Source: Rhyzopertha dominica (Eukaryota; Arthropoda; Insecta; Coleoptera; Bostrichidae). Taken from it: a stretch of 64,000 bases of DNA. The stretch is from NCBI GenBank assembly GCA_025024175.1, contig QCXZ01000086.1, forward strand, positions 19,000,245 to 19,064,244, in the 5' to 3' direction. Below the pieces are notes generated by a model. The model was given only the letters and a program-made list of their open reading frames with translations, did no database searches and was not told where the DNA came from. Each line of letters opens with the position of its first letter. The first letter of the stretch is position 1. Of this stretch, positions 54,758 to 64,000 are shown in pieces. The translations under genes and the position numbers were made by a program.

Positions 54758-55128
54758 TGGCATTGATACAAAAAGGTGGAAAACTGCTCAGGATGCCTAC
54801 ATACGCGATAGGAACAAAATAAAAAAATGTAAAAGTGGCGATGCGCAGAAGAAAATGAAACGTTACATTTACTATGACATCCTAAATTTTCTGGAAAAAA
54901 CCGTAACTATGAACACGTGACATTTGTAGATTTCTTGCCACAATATTAGCAACAAAAAATCTACAAATGTTGCTTTATATTAGGACGGAGAGTAGCATTG
55001 CTCCCAAAGACATGCAAGGACAGTCGGATGTCGAGGAAGATATAGATGACACTGCGGAACCACCGGGAATTACAGAGGCAAAAATTTTTGAAAAAAAAGA
55101 AAGGGCTGTGATTTGGAGGGAAAATTAA
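54758..55128 (+). pseudogene. MADF-type partner protein fragment of a Harbinger element
   Basis: After a CTTGTAG acceptor the frame runs DTKRWKTAQDAYIRDRNKIK, KSGDAQKKMK and YYDILNFLE to a stop at 54918. The pattern RWK..(D/R)....R + Y.....FL is the C-terminal half of a MADF DNA-binding domain. A following piece (about 54983-55128) with RTESSIAPKDMQGQ and an acidic stretch could be the next exon. It pairs with the transposase fragment at 54460. Confidence 0.65.
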
Positions 55129-55402
55129 TGGATTATCTTGGTAAGACGAGCAAACCGCAAGAAGATGATAGGGCTTTTTGAGTCCTTGTTATCAGTGCTA
55201 AGATTTAAGAAAGAAACTAATTTTTGCGTTCGGAAGTGCAGAACATTACTCCTCGCTTGCAAAATACAACTACTCCAACACTTCATGGACCAGGAGTGTC
55301 TTGGCATTCCGAATCAAATTTGTGTGTGCGGCTGCACACAATTGCTCAAACAAAGCTTCATCTTCCACAGAAATCACGTTGTTGCAGTTAACAGGGACGG
55401 AG

Positions 55403-55873
55403 ATGCCCAAAGGCATAATTGCAACATATGAAAGCAATTTGCAGCGAATGAATCTCGACAATTTAATACCGTTGGTGCAGTTGTTCGACGATTTCGAAGC
55501 TGTTCACATACCTCGAATTGGACAGATTGTACACGACAACCTAGAGGTTTTTGGATTAACTAGAAACGTGATGTACAAAAATCTTATAGTACCGATGCCT
55601 CGATGGGCTGAATTTGTGGAACGTGAAGCGGAGGACATTATCGCCACCAATACGAGTTTAAGGGGTAACGCCCCCATTCGCTTGACGCTTCAGGAGCTGA
55701 ACCAACGCTTGGCGAGTTTTGACCTCTTGACTACTATTGATATCCTTCATGGACGGGTGATGCTTCCTATATACGTGCAAAATATAGGGAATCTCGCAGT
55801 TTCACGTGGCAACCTCTCGGAATCTGAAAACTGGTGCAAAAATAACACTATATTACGGTATAACTTTATTTAA
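55403..55873 (+). CDS. Unrecognised 156-residue frame
   Basis: The first ATG in a longer open frame (from 55301) starts MPKGIIATYESNLQRMN. The protein is soluble and helical, with LVQLFDDFEAVHIPRIG, PMPRWAEFVEREAED and IRLTLQELNQRLASFDLLT. There is no signal peptide, transmembrane segment or cysteine motif. It lies between two PIF/Harbinger-related remnants, so it may be part of one of them, but nothing in it matches a transposase or MADF protein I know. An old viral or host exon is equally possible. Confidence 0.35.
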   Translation: MPKGIIATYESNLQRMNLDNLIPLVQLFDDFEAVHIPRIGQIVHDNLEVFGLTRNVMYKNLIVPMPRWAEFVEREAEDIIATNTSLRGNAPIRLTLQELNQRLASFDLLTTIDILHGRVMLPIYVQNIGNLAVSRGNLSESENWCKNNTILRYNFI

Positions 55874-56270
55874 ATAATGTCCGCCTACTGAGATATTGAC
55901 CCTTAAACATGGAGGAAGAGAAACAGTTTTTCAAAAATATCTCTTAAACCGGTTGATATAATTTCATCAAATTTTGGCTACTATTATTTGAAGTGGAAGC
56001 CGTTAAATGACGTGCACATTTTTTAAATAAATGTTTTGGGCGCCGGGAGAGGGCCAACCCTCCTCATTTTTATCCTTAACTTTAAATACGTTTTTTTGTA
56101 ATCTTTGGGCCTTGTTTACAAAAAAAAAGATACTCTTTCTTCATGCGACTAAAATTGACTATTTTCGAGAAATATTCAGTTGAATGTTAAGGTTCACATT
56201 TTCACTGCTTAACTGAATCACTGTATACTAAACAATAAATATTCAGACTTAAAACAACATGCTACAACAA
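55874..56270. other. No gene seen
   Basis: AT-rich spacer with no supported feature. Confidence 0.5.
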
Positions 56271-57500
56271 AGAAATGCGGTGCTAAATGAACACCAGCAA
56301 AAAATTTCTTTTGCAAGGGATGTGGAATTGAGTGATGCAAAACTTGCAGTGTCGATTTTGTCTGTTCATAGCCAAACACTCTACACTATTATCATCAGAT
56401 CACTTAACTGGGGTAAACATATATAGACAAAACCTTTAAAAATTATAAACAAAGGAAGATTTAAGATCTTGGCGATTGGCACAAAATTATTCTCAGTTTG
56501 CAAACCATCTTTTAGATAGTGACCGCACAATCAAAATTAATAACAATGTTGATATTTTACCGATTGAGCAAAAGGGCCAATCACTAAATTTATTAGAAAT
56601 TTTTTAAAATAAGATTCACTTACACTAAATTCTCAAGTTCAGGTGGCAATGATATTAATGTCAAATGAATAGTATCAAAACAGCAATGTTTTACGGTAAG
56701 TTAAATTAGTTGTAAAGTTTAAATGTTGCCTCTGGAGCTGCTGGTCATTAGAAGAGATCAGTTACTGCTGTCATTGATGAAACTGCGAAAGAACTTTCCT
56801 CATGAGAATTTGGCGGCAAGGTTCGATATTTCGATAACTACTGTGTCAAATATCATTATTAGGTGTATGTTCTACACAAGATACTGTTCGTGCAGCTAAT
56901 GGCAACTGTTCTCTCAAGATCAAAAAATAGATCATGCCTGCGTCACTGCTTTTCATGATTTACAAACTGTCGACCCATACTTGACTGCACTGAAATTTAC
57001 ACTGCAGTTCCAAGGAAGTCCATGACGATGCAAAAGATGACGTACAGTTCGTATAAACGACGGAATACGTGAAAGGCATTAGTTTCAGTCGCTCCGAACG
57101 AAGTAATCACATTTTTAAGTGGCTTATACCCAGGATCCACTTCTGATAAGAAAATAACTCGCGACTGTGGAGTCCTTAATATTTCGGAACCAGAGGACTT
57201 AGTACCGACAGGCAGGGGCTTCCTAATAAGAGACATTTTGCCACCGGGTGTTAGCCTTAATATACCACCATTTTTGAGCACAGCTCAATTTACACCCGAA
57301 CAAATTCGTCAGACATAAGTGATTGCGAGAGCAAGAATCCATGTGGAAAGGGCTATCCGAAGAATTAAATGTTACAAAATATTGTCATTTATACCACAAA
57401 GTTGAGTTGTTCACACCCAAAAAGTGTTTTAAGTTGTGGGTGCATTGACAAATTTACAATACCCATTAATTAGGGAAGTGGAAGAATACATGAGTTAGTG
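56270..57500 (+). pseudogene. ISL2EU-like (DDE_Tnp_4) transposase, heavily decayed
   Basis: Pieces in several frames follow the order of a THAP-associated ISL2EU/IS4EU transposase: MLQQRNAVLNEHQQK (56260-56330), a winged-helix region LMKLRKNFPHENLAARFDIS and TTVSNIII (56775-56862), PRKSMTMQKMTYSSYKRR (57010-57063), FLSGLYPGSTSDKKITRDCG, TGRGFLIRDILPPGVSLNIP and ARIHVERAIRRIKCYKILS (57329-57390). The catalytic D/D/E contexts (S(D)KKI, GRGF with the preceding Asp lost, HVERAI) can be located. Numerous stops. No end repeats were recognised. Confidence 0.8.
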
Positions 57501-58902
57501 TTCAAAAGATTATAAGACGCTGGAATTAAGTTAAACAAGAATAAGTGTAGGTTTTTCCGATCAGAACACGGCTTTAACTCAAGTCCCTTTTAATTTAAAG
57601 GTGGGTTTAAATACAGGTTTAAAGGAGGTCTGTTCCATTTTCAAGGTATTCGTAGGTAACAGCTACTTTCGTGCAAATAAACGATGTTGGTTGCACTGAA
57701 TTTGTGTTGACATCGTATGTTTATTGTCAGCTGTCAATTTTACCAGTTACCTTGCAGTGGCATTTGTTGATGTTGTTGTGTTCTATACTTTTACTTGAAA
57801 TAGCATAACTTCATTTCGGGAGTAATATTAAAATACATGTTTGTAAGTATTTGTATTACTTTAAGTGTTCATTAAAAACGTATGTTAAAACAGAAAATAC
57901 CTTTTTGTATTGTTATTTTAGGCAATGGCTTCCGTGCAGAAGAGTTCGTGGAACGTTATTAAAAAACATCGAGGAACAATAGAAAATAACGCCAGTGACA
58001 AAACTAGTTGGCGTGAAAAGGTATAGATTCCTTACCACTGTTTTAATAATAATTAGTTACGTCCAAATGTATTTCAGGCTGAAGCATGGCAGAAAGTAGA
58101 AATTAAGNATAATGTCCAAACTAGTGTTGAAAGGACGCTGCAGCAAACTGAGGTGCGAAAAGCAGCGGCTGCACAGAAACTGCAGCATTCTGGAACCGAA
58201 AGAGGCCCTGGTAAGGATATCAAACTAGATGCCGTGTTGCTGGCTCTATTGGAACTGCTAAATGAAAAAACGGTCGTCAGCATGCAGTCGAAGTTCGACA
58301 GCGATGCTGATGACTGTATTGCAGCAAGTGATAACAGCGAAGACATTCGTGTAATTTAAAATTTTAAATATTTGTTATAAAATAGATTTTTAGGCAAACC
58401 CAAAGCAACGTTGGAGGAAAAATCCTTATTTTGGAAGTGGACATTCCTGCGTAGAGACAGAACATACAATGAGAGAAAGTTCTATCCCAATTGCTAACCA
58501 TGCTACGATCCCATTTTTACAAAATAAAGGCTCTGAGGAAGAAGCATTACCACCTAATAATGTACGTGTTTCTATAAACTTATTATTGTAATATATGAGT
58601 GAAATTTTATTGTATTTGGTGGTCAATACGAAGCTGCGTCTAAGGCCCGGTGCACACATCCGGTTTTTGGACGTAACGGTGCCGCTGCGGCGCCGCAAGT
58701 GCGGTCTGAGATACTAACATTCCAATGGGATGATGCACACACGCGCGGCGCCGCAGCGGCACCGTCACGTCCAGTTTGCGGGCCGAAGCTGCCGCAATTC
58801 CCTACAGCGCCGCAACGGGACCGCACCCGCAAGTCCGGTTCAGTAGTACTGTGGTGGNTATCAGTTGCTGCAGACATCCGGCGATTAGCCGCAACTTGAG
58901 AG

Positions 58903-61163
58903 ATGAACATTGAGGAAACTTTGGACGTCGAATTGTTCATCGAAGCTATCCGAAGCCATCCCGAAATTTGGGATACTGCTTCGGAAGAATACCATGATCG
59001 GGCCAAAAAGCGAAATGCGTGGGTTGCGATCTGCGAGATGTTTTGCGAGGGATTTGAAGAACTGGCCGACAAAGAAAAAAACGAAATATGTAAGTGTTCC
59101 TATGATGTGTAGGGTATGTTAGGTTAGGGGTAGCCACTGTAGAAGTTCGTCGGTGTGATCAATTTTGCGGTAAATCCAGAGGGCGCCACTACACTATATT
59201 CACTTGTACTGCGATGGCGGGCCGTAACTTTTCCACGCAAAAATTTTACTAAAAGGGATCAATTTTTAGAAACAAAATTAAGTTTGCTTTGGAAAATGCA
59301 TGCCTGTTGAGGGTAGATAAAGTGCACCGTTTCTTCAAAACAATTCTTTTTTCAAAAATAACATAAATAATGTAAATAAGTAAATAACAAGTAAACTGTA
59401 TGCCTCTAAACTCTAAATGTATTTGTGTTGCCAAGGGACGCTGCCAGCCTCCGAAACAAAATAGTCTGCCAACATATTTCTTCTTTGAGTCGATTGAAGT
59501 GGTGGTCTTGCGGGGGGTGTGGTGTCCTGATCCACATCAACAATTCCTTGTACAGATAGTATATCTTGAAATTGAACCCCATCTCTACTTCTTACAAAGT
59601 TATGAAGTGCACAGCATGTTTTAATCAAAGTTATAGCAAAAGGCAAGTCCACATTTATTGCTTTGTGGAAAATGCTCCACTTATTAGAAAGTATTCCAAA
59701 CGCGCTTTCCACGTTTCTCCGGGCTCGAGAGAGTCTGTAGTTGAACACCCTTTTCTTTTCCGATAGTATTTTCCCACTGTAGGGTCTCATTACGTGCTCG
59801 GAAAGTGCAAAAGCCTCATCTGCGACAAATGTGTATGGCATCCTTGGACCATCTGTTCCTGGGAGGGGTTGACTTTTTGGAATTTTCAATTCGTCGTTTG
59901 CAAGCTTCTTATAAAAATCGGATTTTTGAAAAATCGTGCTGTCTGAATCCTTGCCGAAAGCTCCAACATCGATGTAAATGAACTTATAATCCGCATCAGC
60001 AGAACAGAGAACAGGGAACAGAGATCCACTCAACTTTGGCTTTCGAATTCGGACGTGTTTGCCATCAATGGCACCCAAGCAGTTTGGAAAGTGGCACGTC
60101 TCTTGAAACCTTTCGGCAATTTCTTTCCATCTTGTTTCTGTAAATTGAGGAAATGATTCCTCGCGTATGGTATCCCAAATTACTTTGCAAACTTTTCTTA
60201 AAATTCTTCCAACTGTGGTATGCCCAATTCTGTAGGTGAGGTGAAGGTCTAGTTGATTGCATCCACTACCCAGGTATCTAAAATCGAAATCAAAGTACAG
60301 CATGATTTGCATTTTCAGGTAACAAGTTGGTTAAAAAATGGCGCAATATAAAGGATAGTTTTTCCAAAAGCAAAAAAAAACACAAATCTGGGCAGGCGGC
60401 GGAGTTAGGGCGCCGCTACATTTATGCCCGGCAGTTGTCGTTTCTGGACAAGGCTGCTGTGACAACACAGACCCAGTCCAGCGTCGATGAAGAAGACGAC
60501 GAGCCGGAGCAAACACAAGAAGGGAGAGATGCACCCGACGACAGTCCAGAAGGCACTCGACCGGCTCGTTATGCGCCGCCTCCGAAGAAGCGCAAAGTGG
60601 GCCTGGAGTCAGCACTCATCCGGTTTATGGACACTCCAATGCCCACCACTGCGGTAGCTGAGGTGAACCCGGACAGGGCCTTTTTTGACAGTCTTCTGCC
60701 GTCGATCAGTGCCTTCACAGAGGACGAGAAATTGGAATTTAAAACCGATGTTTTGAATTCCATCAAACGGATTAGGCAAGCACGCCAAATTCCCGCCACT
60801 GAACCTCTCCATCAGACATCCCCAAGTACACCAATCCTCAGTCGATCCCTCCCTGAAACATCTACTTTTCTACCTTCTACCATTCAGCAATCCATCTCTT
60901 CCACACCAACTCTTTTACCCCCACATATGAGCCAGCTATACACACCACGCATCCCTCGATCAATCCCCACAACGTCCACGTTTATACCTCAAACTTTTCA
61001 CGACCTCCAAGCACGACCCCAGTCTACCCCTTCAATAATGGCCCAACCTTTCCCTCGCCACTACACACCACAGTCTTCCCCATCACCGTCGTCCCAACAG
61101 TCCGATCTGTTCTATGACGAGGGAGACCTCAACATATATCAGCAAGGACCACGCTCTGCTTAA
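58903..61163 (+). CDS. MADF-BESS protein of the Harbinger element
   Basis: Two exons: 58903-59089 and 60319-61163 (donor TAT|GTAAGT, acceptor TTTTCAG). The join makes a codon TGT and keeps frame. Exon 1 gives VELFIEAIRSHPEIWDTASE, the start of a MADF DNA-binding domain; exon 2 completes it with KKWRNIKDSFSKSKKKHKSG and YARQLSFLDK. An acidic stretch and nuclear-localisation-like PPKKRKVG follow. Then comes a BESS motif, PDRAFFDSLLPSISAF and DEKLEFKTDVLNSIKRIR, and finally a Ser/Thr/Pro-rich tail. In characterised Harbinger systems a Myb/SANT-like partner brings the transposase to the nucleus and to the ends; by analogy this protein would do that. Its intron (59090-60318) contains transposase exon 2 on the other strand. 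Confidence 0.9.
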
Positions 61164-61597
61164 AATATGTGTTTTTTCTTAGTTTTTCATTTTATATTTT
61201 ATAATTTTACATTTTAATAAACATTTTCTGTGGATTATGGGAGTTTACTTATAAGTACTTTAAAGTTAACAGGTCGCATATGACGTGCTTACCTGAGAGT
61301 GATGGCCAACATTTCTACTGGAGGTATGGCAAGTCTCATCCACGTATCTTGCGATTTGATACCGTCACTAATTTTCGCAGCAAGCTCGTCGAATGACTGG
61401 ATGCTCATCCGAAAGTAATTATAAAATTTCCCGGGATTTTCTCTTAGATCCGAGAAAGAAGTGGCAAATCTGCCTCTTGACAGTCTTAATTCGGTGAAAG
61501 GGTGAACCCAATACCGCCTATTGGCCTTTGTCACAAAAAACTTATACACTATATATGCAAACATGACACGTTTTCTTTGGTATAAAACTGCGTCCAT
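59413..61597 (-). CDS. PIF/Harbinger transposase (HARBI1-like, DDE_Tnp_4)
   Basis: Two minus-strand exons: 61597-61293 and 60277-59413, joined through donor CAG|GTAAGC and acceptor GATTTTAG. The join gives an uninterrupted 389-residue protein with TLRYLGSGCNQLDLH across the junction. The N-terminal exon has the usual FRMSIQSFDELAAKIS region. The nuclease core has LGAIDGKHV (first Asp), IDVGAFGKDSDSTIF, VADEAFALSEH (second Asp) and ARRNVESAFGIL (Glu). All catalytic positions are present. Length fits the family (about 350-400). Exon 1 lies 3' of the MADF-BESS gene and exon 2 lies within its intron, so the two transcripts are interleaved and antisense. Confidence 0.93.
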
Positions 61598-61974
61598 CTT
61601 TGGTCACTGCTCTCTACAAACTGTGCAACTACAAATGCATGTTCAAGTACCGCCAATTTTCAGCGTCGGCTGGAAGACCGGCGCCGCTGCAGTGCCGTAC
61701 GTCCAAAAACCGGATGTGTGCATGTGCAGCAAAAGTCCCGTTGCGGCGCCGCAGCGGCACCGTTGCGTCAAAAAATCGGATGTGTGCACCGGGCCTAAAT
61801 CCAATTGCTACTGCAAAAGAAGCATATTACCAGGCAAAAAAGCTTCTGATTGAAGAAGAAATGGAAGCACTGCAGAAAAAAGAAGCGCGTGATAGCGAAG
61901 AAGATGATGAAAATGATTTTGTTAATATAGAGAAAAAAAGAATTAATGTAATTATAATTTATGTAGCCTTTTAA

Positions 61975-62194
61975 ATTTAATTTGCTTTGTAATTTCATAA
62001 TTGTGTAATTAAAACTTTGTTTATAATTTTTCATTAAATGGATTTGTTCTTGTTCGGTTTTAACGGCTGAGATCAAGAAATACAACTGATGTAAGTAGTA
62101 TTTATAATTTAACGTTGACAATTAATGTAATCTAGAATAAAATAAAGTAGTTTCGATTTAAATTTATACCTATTATTTTTGTTAATTACGTAAA
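61975..62194. other. Short spacer
   Basis: AT-rich, no feature supported. Confidence 0.5.
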
Positions 62195-64000
62195 ATGTCT
62201 CAAGTCAAAACTCGACAAACGACGTCTTGCCTTGTGTTTGGTTTGCCAGAGAAGTTACCAGTATCTCAATTGCCTACTTATAATGATGTTATGAAATATT
62301 ATCTATTCATTAAATATTAATTAAAGATAGACAAATCAACAAAAGAGCTAACGGTCCATGACATATTCGAAATATTGGCTCGAGAAGTATTAGATATTTG
62401 GCAAAAAGCTTCGCTGCCAATAGTAAGCCGCAAGAGAGTACTACAACTAATTCGCGCCTACCACGACAAATATAAAAGTTTAATGAAACCTTATCATGGC
62501 CGTCAAACCAACATAAACTATAAACAGAAAATTAATACATTTACAGCTGAGTCTCATAGATTGTTTGATATTTGCAGTTGCAAATGCAAACTTACCTCAA
62601 ACTGTTCTTGTTCGAAAGACAGTCGTGTTCCCAAAGAAGAAATAAATTTTCTACTCGATAAAAGAACAAGAAAATGATGATAAGTGTAGATCTAGATGCA
62701 ACTATAAAAAAAATAAGAAAAAAACAAGAAAAGAAAAAAGTTCATTCCGTAACAGAGAAATAATAGATTCCGAGAAACCGTGTTGTTCTCGTTTCTATCT
62801 AATGATAGATAGCGAAGCTCTAGTCCAGTAAAAATTCCATTTGCGCCACCAACAAAAAAGAGGAGGCTAAATTTGCTCTTGCGTGCGATCGTACTGGAGT
62901 TTCTGCCAGAGCCGCTGCTATTATAGCTTCTTCTGTCTTAAAAGATGTTGGAATTATTTCTTCAAACGATACCAGTGGTGTCATTGGACAATCTAAGTTG
63001 CGCCGTGAAAGAACTAAAGTCAGATCAGCTTTACAGAATGGAGATCGTGATAAAATCATGTGATGGAAGAAAGGACAAAANTTNGGTTAGTATTCAGAAG
63101 GAAGGTAAATNTTACAGAAAGAGAGTTACAGAAGACCATTACGTGATTTTATTGGAGCCAGGAAGTGACTACTTCGGGCATGTCACGTGTGAGTCGAGCA
63201 CTGCGAAAGGTATTAAAAGTACTATTTTAACTTATTTAAAATCCAAATCGGTAGAACTCGGTGAAATATTTGTTGTTGGTTGCGATGGAACAGTGGTTAA
63301 AACAGGCTGTAAAGGTGGTGTGATTCGCTTGATGGAAGAACTTAAAAAACCCTTACAGTGGGTTTGTCTGTTAGTTACATTCGAATGAATTACCACTGCG
63401 ACACCTGTTATTGCATTTGGATGGAAAAACTACAGGGCCTGTGTGCTTTTCAGGTCCCACTGAATCCGAATTACAAAAATTTGAAACTATACCAATAGTA
63501 GAATTCACTGCTATTCCGTCAATATTACTTACAACAATATTACTTTTTTTTATTACTAGTAATGATTTAAGTACGGACAAAAATATCTATACGATATAAT
63601 GACGGCTGTAAGCACTGGTGTTTTTTCTTCTGATTTAGTTAATAGGGAACCTGGGCCCCTCAACCATTCTAGATGGCGTACGACAGCAAGTCGTGATATT
63701 AGCTACGTACGTGATGCAAGTTTATGGTCCAATGTGGTTTACAATAAAATGTAATCCCTCGTGTATAAATGGAGCTAAGCACCTGTGGCAAACTATTAGT
63801 CTGAGTCGCTATTTGAAACCGGATTTGAAGAAGATAGTTGACAACGTAATTCAACGAAATTGATATTTCGGTCATCCAGAAAATGTTCTCGCCATGCTTG
63901 GAGATGACATAGAAAGCATACGTGAGCTGGCGTATCAACAAATCTGCAAAGCAAGGTCAGAGAATGCTCCAGGACTTCGAACATTTAAAGTGCCTGCTTT
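62195..64000 (+). pseudogene. Unnamed multicopy invertebrate gene family, decayed, runs off the window
   Basis: From the ATG at 62195 (MSQVKTRQTTSCLVFGLPEK) the frame stops once, then continues LDIWQKASLPIVSRKRVLQL and a Cys cluster CSCKCKLTSNCSC with P-x-x-E-x-x-FLLDKR. A later part (62850-64000, several frames) has SIQKEGK, YVILLEPGSDYFGHVTCES, VELGEIFVVGCDGTVV, LHLDGKTTGPVCFSGP and, beyond, MWFTIKCNPSCINGAKHLW and HPENVL. I recall closely similar proteins as repeated, unnamed families in insects, crustaceans and cnidarians, which suggests a mobile element, but I know no catalytic domain in it. Four 'n' bases and many frame changes. Confidence 0.55.

Larger units (their letters stand above)
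58644..61795. mobile_element. Complete PIF/Harbinger transposon, 3152 bp
   Basis: The ends share a TIR of about 58 bp starting GGCCCGGTGCACACATCCG with few differences, very GC- and CpG-rich. The flanks TAA at 58641-58643 and 61796-61798 are the 3-bp duplication of this superfamily. Copies of TIR segments recur further in at both ends (for example CACACATCCGGTTTTTGGAC inverted at about 61694-61716). It carries both genes a Harbinger needs: a DDE_Tnp_4 transposase (minus) and a MADF-BESS protein (plus). Both splice correctly without stops, so it may be autonomous. Confidence 0.95.
57924..61974 (+). pseudogene. Myb/SANT-like (MSANTD-type) gene interrupted by a Harbinger element
   Basis: Exon 57924-58020 begins at an ATG three bases past a TTTTAG acceptor and reads MASVQKSSWNVIKKH... 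TSWREK; exon 58078-58359 continues in phase AEAWQKVEIK, GTERGPGKD and MQSKFDSDAD; a third exon is about 58394-58561. The last piece, KEAYYQAKKLLIEEE with an acidic tail, resumes at 61796 after the 3152-bp Harbinger insertion at 58644-61795. ENxxxDKTSWREK..AW and the GPG(K) block are typical of Myb/SANT-like DNA-binding proteins, themselves often carried by Harbinger relatives. The insertion splits what was probably the last exon. One 'n' at 58109; ends of exons 2 and 4 are uncertain. Confidence 0.6.

Noticed and set aside
1..64000. CRISPR arrays, operons, bacterial ribosome sites or terminators
   Set aside because: None seen; introns, transposon types and base composition show a eukaryotic genome.

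Overview
The window looks like arthropod nuclear DNA, probably from an insect. Genes have GT..AG introns, intergenic DNA is AT-rich, a short TTAGG run is present, and the sequence is packed with transposable-element families common in insect genomes. A hemipteran is a guess only. Single 'n' bases and one 100-N gap (21733-21832) mark it as a draft assembly. Several breaks in otherwise good genes fall in homopolymers or beside an 'n', so part of the apparent decay may be consensus error.

Layout. 1-4034: most of a Ty3/Gypsy element ending in a short LTR, directly followed by a CACTA-like transposase fragment (4042-5820). 6290-9207: a complete pogo/Tigger-type transposon with 25-bp perfect terminal inverted repeats, TA target duplication and a transposase carrying a C-terminal PHD finger. 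10157-10700: a hAT deletion derivative. 10.8-13.5 kb: two members of an unrecognised secreted cysteine-rich protein family. 14-17.5 kb: an unidentified exon, a decayed reading frame that may be an endogenous viral nucleoprotein, and a second CACTA-like fragment. 17.6-22.3 kb: LTR-like repeat, Gypsy gag, and a hAT transposase interrupted by another hAT-type insertion. 23.8-24.9 kb: Merlin transposase remnant. 25.9-27.8 kb (minus strand): two more members of the secreted family, one a two-domain gene with a TATA/initiator promoter.

27.9-30.6 kb: two foldback structures, an 82-bp-arm hairpin flanked by TA runs and a 2.28-kb element with arms of about 730 bp. 30.9-33.8 kb: a SAM-domain gene with at least eight exons, resembling SAMD3-like proteins, followed by a C2H2 zinc-finger gene. 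34.1-35.9 kb: piggyBac transposase. 36.3-44.4 kb: a graveyard of BEL/Pao, Gypsy, hAT, Tc1-like, Penelope and Maverick-type polymerase pieces. 44486-47243: a second PHD-pogo element. 47.25-52.5 kb: a long stretch with no gene. 52.5-54.4 kb: LTR-like repeat and a Penelope-like element with reverse transcriptase and GIY-YIG domains. 54.4-62 kb: PIF/Harbinger territory, with an intact 3152-bp element (58644-61795) carrying two interleaved antisense genes and sitting inside a Myb/SANT-like gene. 62.2 kb to the end: a decayed gene whose family I remember as multicopy but cannot name.

Few genes look like host genes: the secreted cysteine-rich family and perhaps the SAM-domain and C2H2 genes. The strongest candidates for something undescribed are that secreted family (four loci, five domains) and the Harbinger element in which the transposase and its MADF-BESS partner are spliced through one another on opposite strands.
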